Shown here in pieces: positions 24,201 to 32,412 of a stretch of DNA of 64,000 nt. Origin of the DNA: Crocodylus rhombifer (lineage: Eukaryota > Chordata > Crocodylia > Crocodylidae); the NCBI GenBank assembly GCA_038503035.1, contig JAVSML010021664.1:124001-188000 (forward strand), read 5' to 3'. How positions within the stretch are numbered: position 1 is the stretch's first letter; the number at the start of each line of letters is the position of its first letter. The notes under the pieces were generated by a model that did not search any database, was not told where the DNA came from, and saw nothing but the letters and a program-made list of their open reading frames with translations. A program made the position numbers and the translations under genes.

Positions 24201-27200
24201 CCCAATTCTCCCCCTCCTGCTCTGCTACCCACCCCTGCCCCGGCCAAACCCATTGAGAACGGCGGGAGGAGCTCCCCGCCCCCCACGCGCCCCCCGGGGC
24301 CAGCGGACATATGCTGGGAATTAGCTGTGTAAATAAGGGAGTGCTGCCAGGCAGGTGGCTCAGGTGCAGGGGTGGGTGGCACTCGCTGCTGGGCCCCAGG
24401 CCAGGCAGCGGTTGAGGGTGGCTCGGTTACCTGGGGGGCTGGCGGGGCTGGGGCAGGCACAGGTGCTGATCCCCCGGCTGCAGCGGGCGGGCAAGGCCGG
24501 GCTCGTGCCAGAGATAAGCAGCTGCCGCCGCCTGACCTCCAGCTAAGTAAACACGAGGCAGGCGAGAGGGCTGTGCTGGCGCCGGGTGCCAGCGAGGAGC
24601 GCCGGGCGCCCGCTCCGGGCGCTGCTGACGCAAGCGTGGGGCAGCTGCAGCTGGACGCGCTCGTCGCACGCGGGGCGTCCTGGCGGTCGGCGGTGCAAAC
24701 CCCTGCTCGGGTCCTCACGGGCGCTGGGGCACGGGGCGGGGCGGCGAGCCCGGGTGCTGTTCGGCAGCATGGCCCGCAGGCAGACGCTGCTGCTTCAGAG
24801 CCTGGGAGCAACGCTGGCGCTCTGGGCCACTGCCGCCGCATCTCGTGCCATAGGACGCGCGTCCCTCAGCTTTGCCCCTAAAACGCTTACCCCTGGGGTC
24901 AGTGACCTTCCCTCCCCACCCCGAGCCTGACCCGGTTCCTAATTCACAGCGAGTGCTTCAGCTTTAAAGCCAGCGCCCAGAACCCTTGACACTGATGACA
25001 AGATGACTCCCCTCTCTGCAAGCCTCAGCCCCCCAGGCTGCCTTTGACTCTGTCCCTTGCTCCATGGCTTTATGGTCCTGGCAGCTGCAGAGAGAAATCC
25101 TAATCACTTTTCCTGCAGCTGAAACGGGGCCGACGGAGGACTAGCTAGGGAGGAGGCCAGGAAGGGCAGCTAGCAGGAGTAGCTGTTTCCATCTTCTCCC
25201 TCTTGCAGGCAGGGCATCTTTAACCTGTTGTTCCTCTCTCACCTTCCTGTTCATTTTTATGGGGTCTGGGCAGAGATGGGGATGTGGGATGAAGCCTCCT
25301 GTCCTCTTTGCGCGGGGAAGAACTAAAGGGGAGGGTGGAAATCTCACCCTCGTCCTCATCTTGCTTGCTCCGTTCTGGAAGTGAATTCTCAGCTCGGCTA
25401 CCTTAGCTTTGCCAGCCTGACGGGCCCTGTCAAACCCGAGGCAGCCGCCCCTCTTCTCCGGAGCTTGTGGTGAGCGTTTCAGTGAGATCCTTGAAGTCCT
25501 CCTGTTTCCCAAAACAGCTTTCATTTGTGCTTTCCCAGCTCCCAACAGGTCTGCCCCACCACAGCTCCGCGTGGGCTGTGACCGGTGGATTTGATATGCT
25601 GCACTTCATAACCCAATCCTTTCTGTAAAGAGGAGCAAAGCCAGGCCTGGGCTGCAGAGCTCAGTGCCGGATTCACATGGTCCCTGGGTTCAGGAGCATA
25701 GGATGTGGGGTACCCCCATGGCCTAACTAGGAGCGCTGCACGGACAGCCAGACACCTGGGCTGGCCTGCCTGATATTTAAATGATTTTGCTGCTAGAGCA
25801 AATGAAGCAATGCCCATTCCCCCAGGTCCTGACTGCCATCCTGCTGAGATGCTGAGACTTCATGGCAGGGACACCATTGTCAACAGTGAGGGGACCGGGG
25901 CTGAGGAGGCAGGCGCCTCCCCCCACAAGAAACCCGCAACTTGCCCAGCAGAGCAGTGGGATCTCGTTACCATCCCATTCTGACACTGTTTTGTCTTCAC
26001 TTGTAGACGTTCATCTTCACTGATGGGGAGGATGAGGAACTGAAGAAGCGAACAAGTGAGTTACCCAGTCTTGTCCCCCTCTCACTTACGGCTCAGGTGA
26101 ACAAGGTGGAAGCGCAGGTGTCTCTGGTGCCTCTGAATCCAGAGGTGACAGACAGATGCACGGTCTTGCCTCTTGGGTTTTACTGCACTTCTAACCCGCC
26201 ACCCTGACCCTCTGCCAGCACACAGATGGCTTCTTTCTGGCTCTCCTTGCATCAGGCAGATCGTGCAAAAGCACGTGAACAGTTACAGATACTGAGTCCA
26301 GAGCACTCTTGGAAGTCGGGCCCAACTGCACTCATGCAGCGCTCCAGGACCCCTTGGCTGGCTTCTGGCTTTACCCAGGGGAACTGAGCGCACGCAAGCT
26401 CTTCGGTTTGCAGCCACCTGAGCTACAAGCCGGGGTGGCTCTCTGAGGAGGGCAGAAAGTGCACGGGGTGGCAGCACCTTCAGGTGGCTTTCGGGGCAGG
26501 TGGAGCCCTGATGCAAGGAGGGGCAGCTTGTTTCAGCAGCGACCTGTGGGAAGGAGCCCCAGCTCCCAGCTAAGATCGCTGTTGAGATGAGATGGACAGA
26601 AAGCTGCATCCCCCCATACCTGCTGTTGGTAAAGTGCCCCAGGCGGCTATCTCTGTCTGCCTTCCCAGGCGGCTCAGCAGGGCGCTGATTAACAAGCTGC
26701 CTTCCCAGGGATTTTCCTCCTTGCCGAGCTGTAATTAACTGGAACAAGAGTAGGAGTTTCTTCCCTGGGGGAGGGGAAAAGAGGGCCCTACTCAGGCAGT
26801 GTTTATTCAGCAGCCCCTTTCCCTGGCCCTGGGTCAGGCCCCTCTATTCTTCTGATGCAAATGAGTCCCTTTCAGGCCTTGAATCAATTCCCTTTGAGAG
26901 GGCCCAGCAAATAACAGGTGGCTGGTGCTGGGAAAATGCAGCATGAATAGGGCAGGATTCTGGCTAACACTCCCCAGCAGAGCAGCCAGTTCACAGGCTC
27001 CCCTCCCCCTCTCAGGGAGGCTGAGCGCAGCTACCCAGGGGCAAGGTGACTCCTTAGCTGGGAGCTTAGCGCAGATCGATAGCACTGGGATAGGGCAAAT
27101 CCACGTTCCTCCCATGACTCAGCTGCACCTGCTGCAGGAGCTCTTTAAATGCACCTCACCTCACATCGCTCTTGAATGCAAAGTCCCCGGGGACACTGCC

Positions 27201-30200
27201 CTTTGCCCCATAGTCCGATCCCTGAGTTATCCCATAGTCAAGCACTGCGGTCTTGGACTAGTGCTGTAGAACATGAGCACCTGTTCGCTGGGCTTGGGGA
27301 ACGTGCATTGTGCTGGGAGTGGGGCTGGGTCTTGCTGGAGGGATGCTGGATTGCTGTTGTCTGTCTTCCCTCCTCCTCTCCCATTCATTTAGATGCGCAA
27401 GACATGAGTTTTCCCATGAGTGCACCCAGTAGTGCAGCCCTGGGCCACAGGCAGCTGTGCATGGTGTGGAAGAACACCCCATTTCTTGCACAGATGGGAA
27501 TGCCGTTCCCACCCCTCTGTTCTGCATGCACATCTGAGGCAGCAAGGGGTGGGTCCTGCTCCCTCCGGTGAAGTGGGGCTAGAGGATGGGGCACCCTAGA
27601 CTCAACATGGCTTCTCTCCCCCACTCTCTTCTTGCTGCAGGAAATGTCATTAACACCAACTGCTCAGCAGCCCACAGCCGCCAGGCATTGTCTTGCAAGA
27701 TGGCCGTGGAGTATGACAAGTTCATCGAGTCAGGAAGAAAGTAAGGAGGGAATGAATGTCCTGTGAGGTGTGGGAGGAGGAGAGGATGCATCTCTAGCAT
27801 GTGTGGAAGAGGCATGTTTGCATGCTCATGTGCACGACAGGACAAACGCGTTGCGGTGCGTGAAAGCCAAGGGCTTGAGCTCTGTAGCCTTCTGCCCTGG
27901 GGGGGTGTGAGGCTTTCGGCCTCCATGGGTATTCCCAAGCACATCAGGGCTGTTGGTCAGTGCAGTGTGTGGGGCGCAGGGAGGCCTGGTCCTGCTTATG
28001 TGGCAGGAGTTGAGGGAATGGGAAGGAGCTAACTTTGGCTCCCTTCCTGGCTCCAGGTGGTTTTGCCACGTGGATGATGACAACTACGTAAACGTCCAAA
28101 TGCTGGTGAAGCTGCTGTCCAGCTATCCCCACACGCAGGACATCTACATTGGCAAACCCAGCCTGGACCGGCCCATTCAAGCCACAGAGAGGATCAGCGA
28201 GAACAAGATGGTAAGCAAGCAGGACAGTGGGCTTGCCAGTGCCAGCCAGGGATAGTCGTCCATGGCTGGGTGAACTTGGACAAGTGGTTGTGGTGGTGTG
28301 AGCAGTCCCACTTCCATTAGGCTTGCATTATTCTGGAAAATGCCCTAGTTTGTAGGATGTAGAGGGTGTTTAGCAGAGCTGTAATGCTCCCTGTGCTGGG
28401 AGGCAAGCTGAAGGGTTTTTCTGTGGGGCCCGTGTTGGTAACAAGCTGGTGAGAGAATGGTTGGAGCAGGAACAGGTTGAAACAGCGTGGTTTTGTTTCT
28501 CTCTTCTTTGCAGCACCCTGTCCACTTCTGGTTTGCCACGGGAGGAGCAGGCTTCTGTATCAGCCGTGGGCTGGCCTTGAAGATGAGCCCATGGGCCAGG
28601 TAAGGGGGTTGGGTACCCGGGACCCACACAGCTCTGTGAGGTCCTGGATCCCCTGTTTGTGGGCTGGGATGGGGAAATGCGGTAGACCAGAGATCTCTGG
28701 GGAGTGCCTGTTCAAGGAGATCTAATTCTTTTGTGGACTTCACGGGCTCTATCCCAGCATCCTGTGGCTGGAAGCGCACCTCGGTCCACCTGACTGTTTT
28801 TTGAAGTGGTCCAGAAGCTAGCTGTGAAGGACTCTGAGTTCCTTCAGCCTAAAACCAATCTGTCTTTAAGGCAGGGTTGACAGTGCACTAGGTCTGGGCT
28901 AAAAGCGGAGCAGCCCAGCCCGGCCTTTCTCCGCAAGAGTGGGGGAGGCAGGGGTGCCTCCACGGCAGGGCTGAGGTGGTCTCCTAGCAGAAGTGCTGTA
29001 CTGAAACTCTCTTGTACTATCGCCTGCAGCGGGGGGCACTTCATGAACACAGCAGAGAAGATCCGTCTGCCGGATGATTGCACCATTGGCTACATCATCG
29101 AGTCTGTGCTAGGCGTGAAACTCATCCGGAGCAACCTCTTCCACTCCCACCTGGAGAACCTCCACCAGGTGCCCAAGACAGAGATTCACAAGCAGGTAAA
29201 CCTGGAAGACATGCATTCCCCGATTCCCCATTAGAGTAGAGCCAAGATGGAGCAAATACCACTTCAGTACAGATGTCCTGCACGCAGAACCTGGACCCTA
29301 GCAGTCGCTGGTTGAGGGAAGAACAGCAGCATGGGGGGTACTGTGTTTCCACCGGTTCTTTCAGAGGCAGCAGCCCAAGGCACCTTGGTGGCATATACCC
29401 CGGTCACAGTCCAGGACAAGTGGCTCCTAGGGGAGGGGGCTCCCGTCTCCCAGCACAGTACTACAGCCAGGTCCTGCTTGTCCTTCTGGCTCTGTGACTC
29501 TTAGGCCCTTGACTGCCCTGTTCTGTGGCCTGATGGTTAAAGCCTTTGCCTTGAGTGTCACGTGTGGGTTCAAATCTCTGTCTGAGTAGGACCCAGAATC
29601 CAGGTCTCTAACTTTGTGGGCAGGTGCTGCTGTCAGCCAGGCATCCACCCCCATCTGTGTGCTCTGGATCCTAAGATGAGGGGCAGCTATGAGGTCTGAG
29701 GCAGAGCAGGAGTTCAGTCACACACCTGTGTCGGGTTTTCCAAGTCCGTGTAATGCTGTTGGGTAGCACACCCCTTCCTGGGGCAAGGCACCTCCATCCC
29801 AAGGCATTGCAATGTCGCAGAGAGCAGTTGGGCTCTCACGGCAAGGTCAAGCAAGCAGCACAGGTATTTGAGCCCTGGGTCTCAGGCCTCGGTCCCAGTT
29901 TCCAGCCTGCTGCCCTGCCAACCTGTTCAACGTTGTGCTCCCCAGGTGACTCTGAGCTACGGTATGTTTGAAAACAAGAGGAATTCCATCCACATGAAGG
30001 GTGCTTTCTCTGTAGAGGAGGATCCATCGAGGTGAGCAGCACATCTCTCCTCCACCTTAGGGTGCATGATGGGGGGGGGGGGGGGCCTTCTGCTAAGCAC
30101 CTAACCTGGTGCTGCTGCTGTGCGCAGCTCGTGGAGGCAGCCCTGGGTGCTGATGTCTGCTCTCTCCCTTCTCTTGCAGGTTCCGCTCCATTCACTGCTT

Positions 30201-30246
30201 GTTGTACCCAGACACCCCGTGGTGCCCAGTGAATGTTGTTTACTAG
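14903..30246 (+). CDS. LFNG: Lunatic fringe, O-fucosylpeptide 3-beta-N-acetylglucosaminyltransferase (8 coding exons)
   Basis: Joining 14903-15229, 26007-26055, 27641-27740, 28057-28210, 28514-28599, 29030-29195, 29946-30031 and 30180-30246 gives 344 residues plus TAG. The phases agree and every intron is GT-AG. LFNG is a Golgi glycosyltransferase that adds GlcNAc to O-fucose on Notch EGF repeats. Visible features: a type II signal-anchor at about residues 9-26; a dibasic RARR site at 50-53 like the processing site known in LFNG; the DVFIAVKTT strand from 79; the metal-binding DDD at 165-167 (HVDDDNYVN); an NCS sequon at 132; a [10 protein letters not shown] block near 215-225; LPDDC at 252-256; FHSHLENL; and the C-terminal [11 protein letters not shown] block. 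The N-terminus (CGRRL near the start, a SLSEYFS-like FSAYFS stretch, RARR) and [10 protein letters not shown] separate LFNG from MFNG and RFNG. Residue 126 is Arg where human has Gly. The start has a good Kozak context (A at -3, G at +4). Confidence 0.97.
15306..15397. repeat. Homopolymeric C/G tract at start of LFNG intron 1
   Basis: Long C runs, a run of G, more C, more G and more C follow each other with almost no other base. Such a tract could form hairpin, i-motif or G-quadruplex structures. It is also where sequencing and assembly most often fail, so its length is uncertain. Confidence 0.85.
15398..15765. repeat. Intronic minisatellite, about six units of 48-72 bp
   Basis: Units begin at about 15398, 15470, 15523, 15571, 15642 and 15694. 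Each starts with gctgctgggtgtgtccccag and continues into gctgtcc(c/t)(a/g)tgcca and a C-rich spacer. Unit lengths alternate near 72 and 50 bp, so a two-unit higher-order repeat is possible. Several units join a 3'-splice-like CCCCAG directly to a 5'-splice-like GTGGG or GTGAG. It lies 170 bp inside intron 1. Confidence 0.85.
16340..16400 (-). repeat. MIR-like SINE fragment
   Basis: The string tggggaaactgaggcaggga reads as the reverse complement of the MIR core segment (cctcagtttcccc). Only about 60 bp is recognisable. Confidence 0.5.
16822..16859. repeat. (CCCCTT)n hexamer repeat, G4-capable on minus strand
   Basis: Six near-perfect CCCCTT units. The opposite strand reads as GGGG tracts separated by AA, which satisfies the G-quadruplex pattern, and the pyrimidine strand satisfies i-motif rules. 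It lies within LFNG intron 1. Confidence 0.85.
22745..22754 (+). promoter_or_regulatory. MEF2-type / TATA-like site beside a CpG-rich block
   Basis: CTATTTATAG is an exact match to the MEF2 consensus and also resembles a TATA box. CpG-rich sequence surrounds it (about 22500-22830). It could be an enhancer element or a minor promoter within LFNG intron 1. No exon downstream is obvious. Confidence 0.3.
23738..23763. repeat. (CCCCT)n tract
   Basis: Five tandem CCCCT units in intron 1, G-quadruplex capable on the minus strand. Confidence 0.8.
24250..24870. promoter_or_regulatory. Second CpG-rich block in LFNG intron 1
   Basis: Frequent CG dinucleotides and GC boxes (for example ggggcggggcgg near 24734-24745) occur 1.2-1.7 kb before exon 2. 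At the left edge, a CATATG E-box (24308-24313), an RBPJ-like CTGGGAA (24314-24320) and a forkhead-like GTAAATA (24329-24335) lie within 28 bp. This suggests an intronic enhancer or alternative promoter. No expression evidence is available here. Confidence 0.45.
24769..24897 (+). CDS. LFNG: Candidate alternative first coding exon of LFNG
   Basis: An ATG in strong Kozak context (A at -3, G at +4) lies inside the second CpG-rich block. It opens a 43-codon frame beginning [16 protein letters not shown], a basic start followed by a hydrophobic stretch that resembles a signal peptide or anchor. The frame reaches GGG|gtcagt at 24898, a usable but not strong donor, in phase 0. That is exactly the phase exon 2 (26007) needs. 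A transcript of this form would lack the stem and the DVFIAVKTT strand. The phase match has a one-in-three chance of being accidental and the frame could be random in GC-rich DNA. Confidence 0.3.
24931..26006. other. LFNG intron 1, distal part
   Basis: No gene or clear repeat seen. It ends in the exon 2 acceptor. Confidence 0.5.
26007..26055 (+). CDS. LFNG: LFNG exon 2 (49-nt small exon)
   Basis: Encodes [16 protein letters not shown] plus one base of the next codon. The acceptor is cttcacttgtag and the donor is gtgagt. This matches the [10 protein letters not shown] strand of other LFNG proteins. Intron 1 upstream is 10,777 bp. Confidence 0.96.
26056..27640. other. LFNG intron 2
   Basis: 1,585 bp between a gtgagt donor and an ttgctgcag acceptor. 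I see nothing coding or repetitive in it. Confidence 0.8.
27641..27740 (+). CDS. LFNG: LFNG exon 3
   Basis: Encodes residues 126-159, from NVINTNC to IESGRK. It includes the conserved N-glycosylation sequon at Asn132 and Cys133/Cys144. The acceptor is ttgctgcag and the donor is gtaagg. The exon ends two bases into Lys159. Confidence 0.96.
28057..28210 (+). CDS. LFNG: LFNG exon 4 (DDD metal-binding motif)
   Basis: Encodes residues 159-210. It carries [12 protein letters not shown], the DDD motif that coordinates Mn2+ and the UDP-GlcNAc phosphates in fringe enzymes, then [12 protein letters not shown]. The acceptor is ggctccag, the donor is gtaagc, and the exon ends in phase 0. Confidence 0.96.
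28514..28599 (+). CDS. LFNG: LFNG exon 5
   Basis: Encodes [19 protein letters not shown] through MSPWA plus two bases of Ser239. This is the most invariant block of the fringe family. The acceptor is cttctttgcag and the donor is gtaagg. Confidence 0.96.
29030..29195 (+). CDS. LFNG: LFNG exon 6 (LPDDC block)
   Basis: Encodes residues 239-294: [17 protein letters not shown], then TIGYIIE and FHSHLENL. The acidic pair at 254-255 lies where the catalytic base Asp is placed in fringe structures (family knowledge). The acceptor is cgcctgcag, the donor is gtaaac, and the exon ends in phase 0. Confidence 0.96.
29515..29650 (+). repeat. tRNA-derived SINE-like element in LFNG intron 6
   Basis: A pol III A-box-like TGGCCTGATGG (29526-29536) is followed about 32 bp later by a B-box-like GGTTCAAATCT (29568-29578). 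This is the spacing of a tRNA-derived SINE head. The downstream tail is not recognised, and no target duplication was found. Confidence 0.5.
29946..30031 (+). CDS. LFNG: LFNG exon 7
   Basis: Encodes [19 protein letters not shown] through EEDPS plus two bases of Arg323. The acceptor is gtgctccccag and the donor is gtgagc. The [13 protein letters not shown] string is shared almost unchanged with mammalian LFNG. Confidence 0.96.
30069..30087. repeat. Poly-G run in LFNG intron 7
   Basis: Sixteen or more consecutive G bases in the 148-bp last intron, on the sense strand. Such G runs can act as intronic splicing enhancers or form a quadruplex. The length may be unreliable. Confidence 0.75.
30180..30246 (+). 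CDS. LFNG: LFNG exon 8 (terminal coding part)
   Basis: Encodes [22 protein letters not shown] and stop TAG at 30244-30246. The acceptor is tctcttgcag. The last residues (VNVVY) differ from the mammalian TAIF-type end, but the YPDTPWCP core is intact. Confidence 0.96.
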
Positions 30247-31849
30247 GAGACACGTGTCCCCTTTTAACCTTGTCCCAAATCTCCCTGGTATCCAAAGGGC
30301 TTGTGGGACCTGTGTGTGTGTGTGTGCATGTGCAGTTTTTTGTTTTTTTTTTCCCTTGCTGTGAGGCGAATGGGTATTGTTGCTGTGTAATGCACAGTGT
30401 GTGTGTTTTAATAGGCTGCTGTGCGGCCCCTTCTCCCTCCCACCCCAGCCTTCAGGCCGAGCGAGCAGGTTTGGTGGTGTTCTTTGCCTCCTGCAGATGG
30501 GACGGGGCAGGTGGGAAGGGCTAGGTCCCAAGCACTTAAACGGGCTGACTTTGAACGGGGTATCCCGGTCTGCAGCCTGGGAGGGTCTACGTGTTGCTTT
30601 GCAGTGTTTGCAATTCTCGCAGGATGCGTGTGGAATAACCGTGTGTGCAGGGGTGGCTCTTGGCGGCCACGGCTAGCATTTTACCTTGCGCAGCTTCTGA
30701 GCTTTTCTCTTTCTTTTCGCTAACCCTCTCTTCCCACTCCTGCTAACCCAGGCTGCGGTGTTGCCCTCCCACCCTTACCCTAGCTTAACCCCAAGGCTCA
30801 GGCTCCTTTTTTTTCAGATGAAGGTTCATTTGAGAAGTCATTTGCTTGCTTGTTCTAAACTCTTTCCCCTGTTTCTTGACAACCCCATCTCTACCTGGAC
30901 AGGGAAAAAAGAGGGAAGTTTGCTGGCTCCAGAGCCCAGCTGTCTTTGGGCCGAATCCAGGAAACAGCCGGGAGGACTGTGTACCTTTATCGGTTGTCAC
31001 GTAGAGCCGGACTCTTGGAACTCCAACTCGGTCGCGCTGAAGGGAGACGGGAGAAAAGGGGGTGTGGGGGCGGAAGCCCAGAGTCAGTGTAAACTCTGTT
31101 CACTGGAGTTCCCAGGTCTTGCTGAAATATTTTCAGTAGATATAAAGCTATGCAGTATTTATAGAGAATAATTTAAAAGACGTTTTATAGAGGGGTGGGG
31201 TTTTCTACCAAGAAGAGCATGGATGCTGTGTGTGGGCATCTTTCTATGGGGAAGGCACGTCTCCCTTCAGTGCAAAGTCTCTTCCCTCTTACTTGCCTTC
31301 TCGTTGGGGCATTTTCTGAGAGGAGAAAATGTCCCAGTTCAAGCATCTATCGGCCAGATCTGCTTACGCTAATCCTATGGGGAGCACGCAAGGCCTGGAG
31401 CAAGGAAAGCTCCAGGTCCCATGGAGAGAAGATGCGCAGCCAGGCTGAGAGAGCCTAAACGGAGCATAAATGCTTTCATGGTTGAGACCTGAAAAGTCTT
31501 TGCTGTTTTTGGTCCCATTCACCACTGAGTGTGGGGAGGAGGTAGGCAGCAGGAGCTGTCCAGAAACACCCTTTTCCTCCCATGTGCCTCCTAGGCTGGT
31601 CCAGTTGTTAACGTCCTGCTGGAGAGCCAGGCTGGATACTGGAGCTTGGCTGCAGGTCCCTGGGGTGACATCCAACTTCTCAAAAAGCTGTGTGCTGGGA
31701 TGGCACTGTCAGCACCTAAGGGAGGGTGATCCTCTTCCACCTCGCCTGGCCAAGGCAGGGACAAGCTTAAGGAAGACGAGCTTTCACGGGGAGGTCTGGC
31801 ATCGTCATCCAACGGACCTTGCTGCATCTCCTGCTCCCATGGAGAGCTG

Positions 31850-31856
31850 CTCAGGG
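31850..31856 (+). promoter_or_regulatory. LFNG: miR-125 seed match (7mer-m8) in LFNG 3' UTR
   Basis: CTCAGGG is the complement of miR-125 positions 2-8. miR-125a-5p is known to target the LFNG 3' UTR in chick somitogenesis, so this site is plausible. It lies upstream of both poly(A) signal groups. Confidence 0.5.
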
Positions 31857-32278
31857 CCTGGGAAGCTTTTGGCCGCTTCTGCGTTGACACGGACCTGCCT
31901 GAACAGTCTTCGCCTGGAGCCCGAGGTTGGACCGTCCTCATCGGGCAAGCGGGCAGAGGCTGGGCTGAACCTTTCCAAAACAAGCTGAGAGAAATTGGCC
32001 CATACTGGGCATGTCTGTATATACCGTATTGTGCCAGTACTTTTGTTACTGCGCCTTTTTGAACATGGAGAATGATGTAGATATAAAGAGAAATTTTTTT
32101 TATACGTTTTCTGTGGATCGGAAAAAGAAAAGAAAATGAAAACGTCTGATGCTCTGTTTAAAAAATTAAATGGAACTGTCTTATAACTGTCCCTGACCTT
32201 TAATTTATATGTCCCAATATCTGGGACCTCGCTCTGTGCTTCTTATGAATTACTTGTTGAACTAAATAGAGGTTGGGG

Positions 32279-32302
32279 AATAAAAAAAATAAAATAAAAT
32301 AA
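32279..32302 (+). terminator. LFNG: Proximal poly(A) signal cluster of LFNG
   Basis: An AATAAA at 32279-32284 is followed by overlapping AATAAA and AAATAA repeats in an A-rich tract. The downstream GT-rich element is weak, so this may be the less used site. The A-rich tract could also cause internal oligo-dT priming in cDNA data. Confidence 0.55.
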
Positions 32303-32322
32303 CATAACAAGGACAAAGTGTT

Positions 32323-32330
32323 CTCAGGGA
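32323..32330 (+). promoter_or_regulatory. LFNG: miR-125 seed match (8mer) between two poly(A) signals
   Basis: CTCAGGGA is a full 8mer site for miR-125. It lies 3' of the AATAAA cluster at 32279-32302 and 5' of the AATAAA at 32386. Only transcripts that use the distal signal would carry it. Confidence 0.5.
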
Positions 32331-32385
32331 GTTAAACCCGATCGCTGCCAAGGACCCACTCGGGCAGCCATCACCCAGTGCTTTC

Positions 32386-32391
32386 AATAAA
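32386..32391 (+). terminator. LFNG: Distal poly(A) signal of LFNG
   Basis: AATAAA is followed 15-50 bp later by a GT-rich stretch (ggtcgtggtctctggtttg), the usual layout of a strong cleavage site. Cleavage is expected near 32,405-32,412. Confidence 0.7.
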
Positions 32392-32412
32392 GCAGCTTAT
32401 TTGCTAATCACT

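Larger units (their letters stand above)
30247..32412 (+). other. LFNG: LFNG 3' UTR
   Basis: Runs about 2.17 kb from the stop to just after the distal poly(A) signal. It contains a short (GT)n (30311-30328), an AU-rich patch with TATTTAT and AATTTA around 31130-31175, and a second AU-rich patch at 32090-32220. AU-rich elements fit the short mRNA half-life known for LFNG in presomitic mesoderm. There are two groups of poly(A) signals and two miR-125 seed matches. The 3' end is inferred, not observed. Confidence 0.8.

Noticed and set aside
24005..24841. 278-codon minus-strand open frame
   Set aside because: It is an effect of GC-rich sequence opposite the CpG-rich block. Composition is Pro/Ala/Arg/Ser-biased and no motif or splice logic is present.
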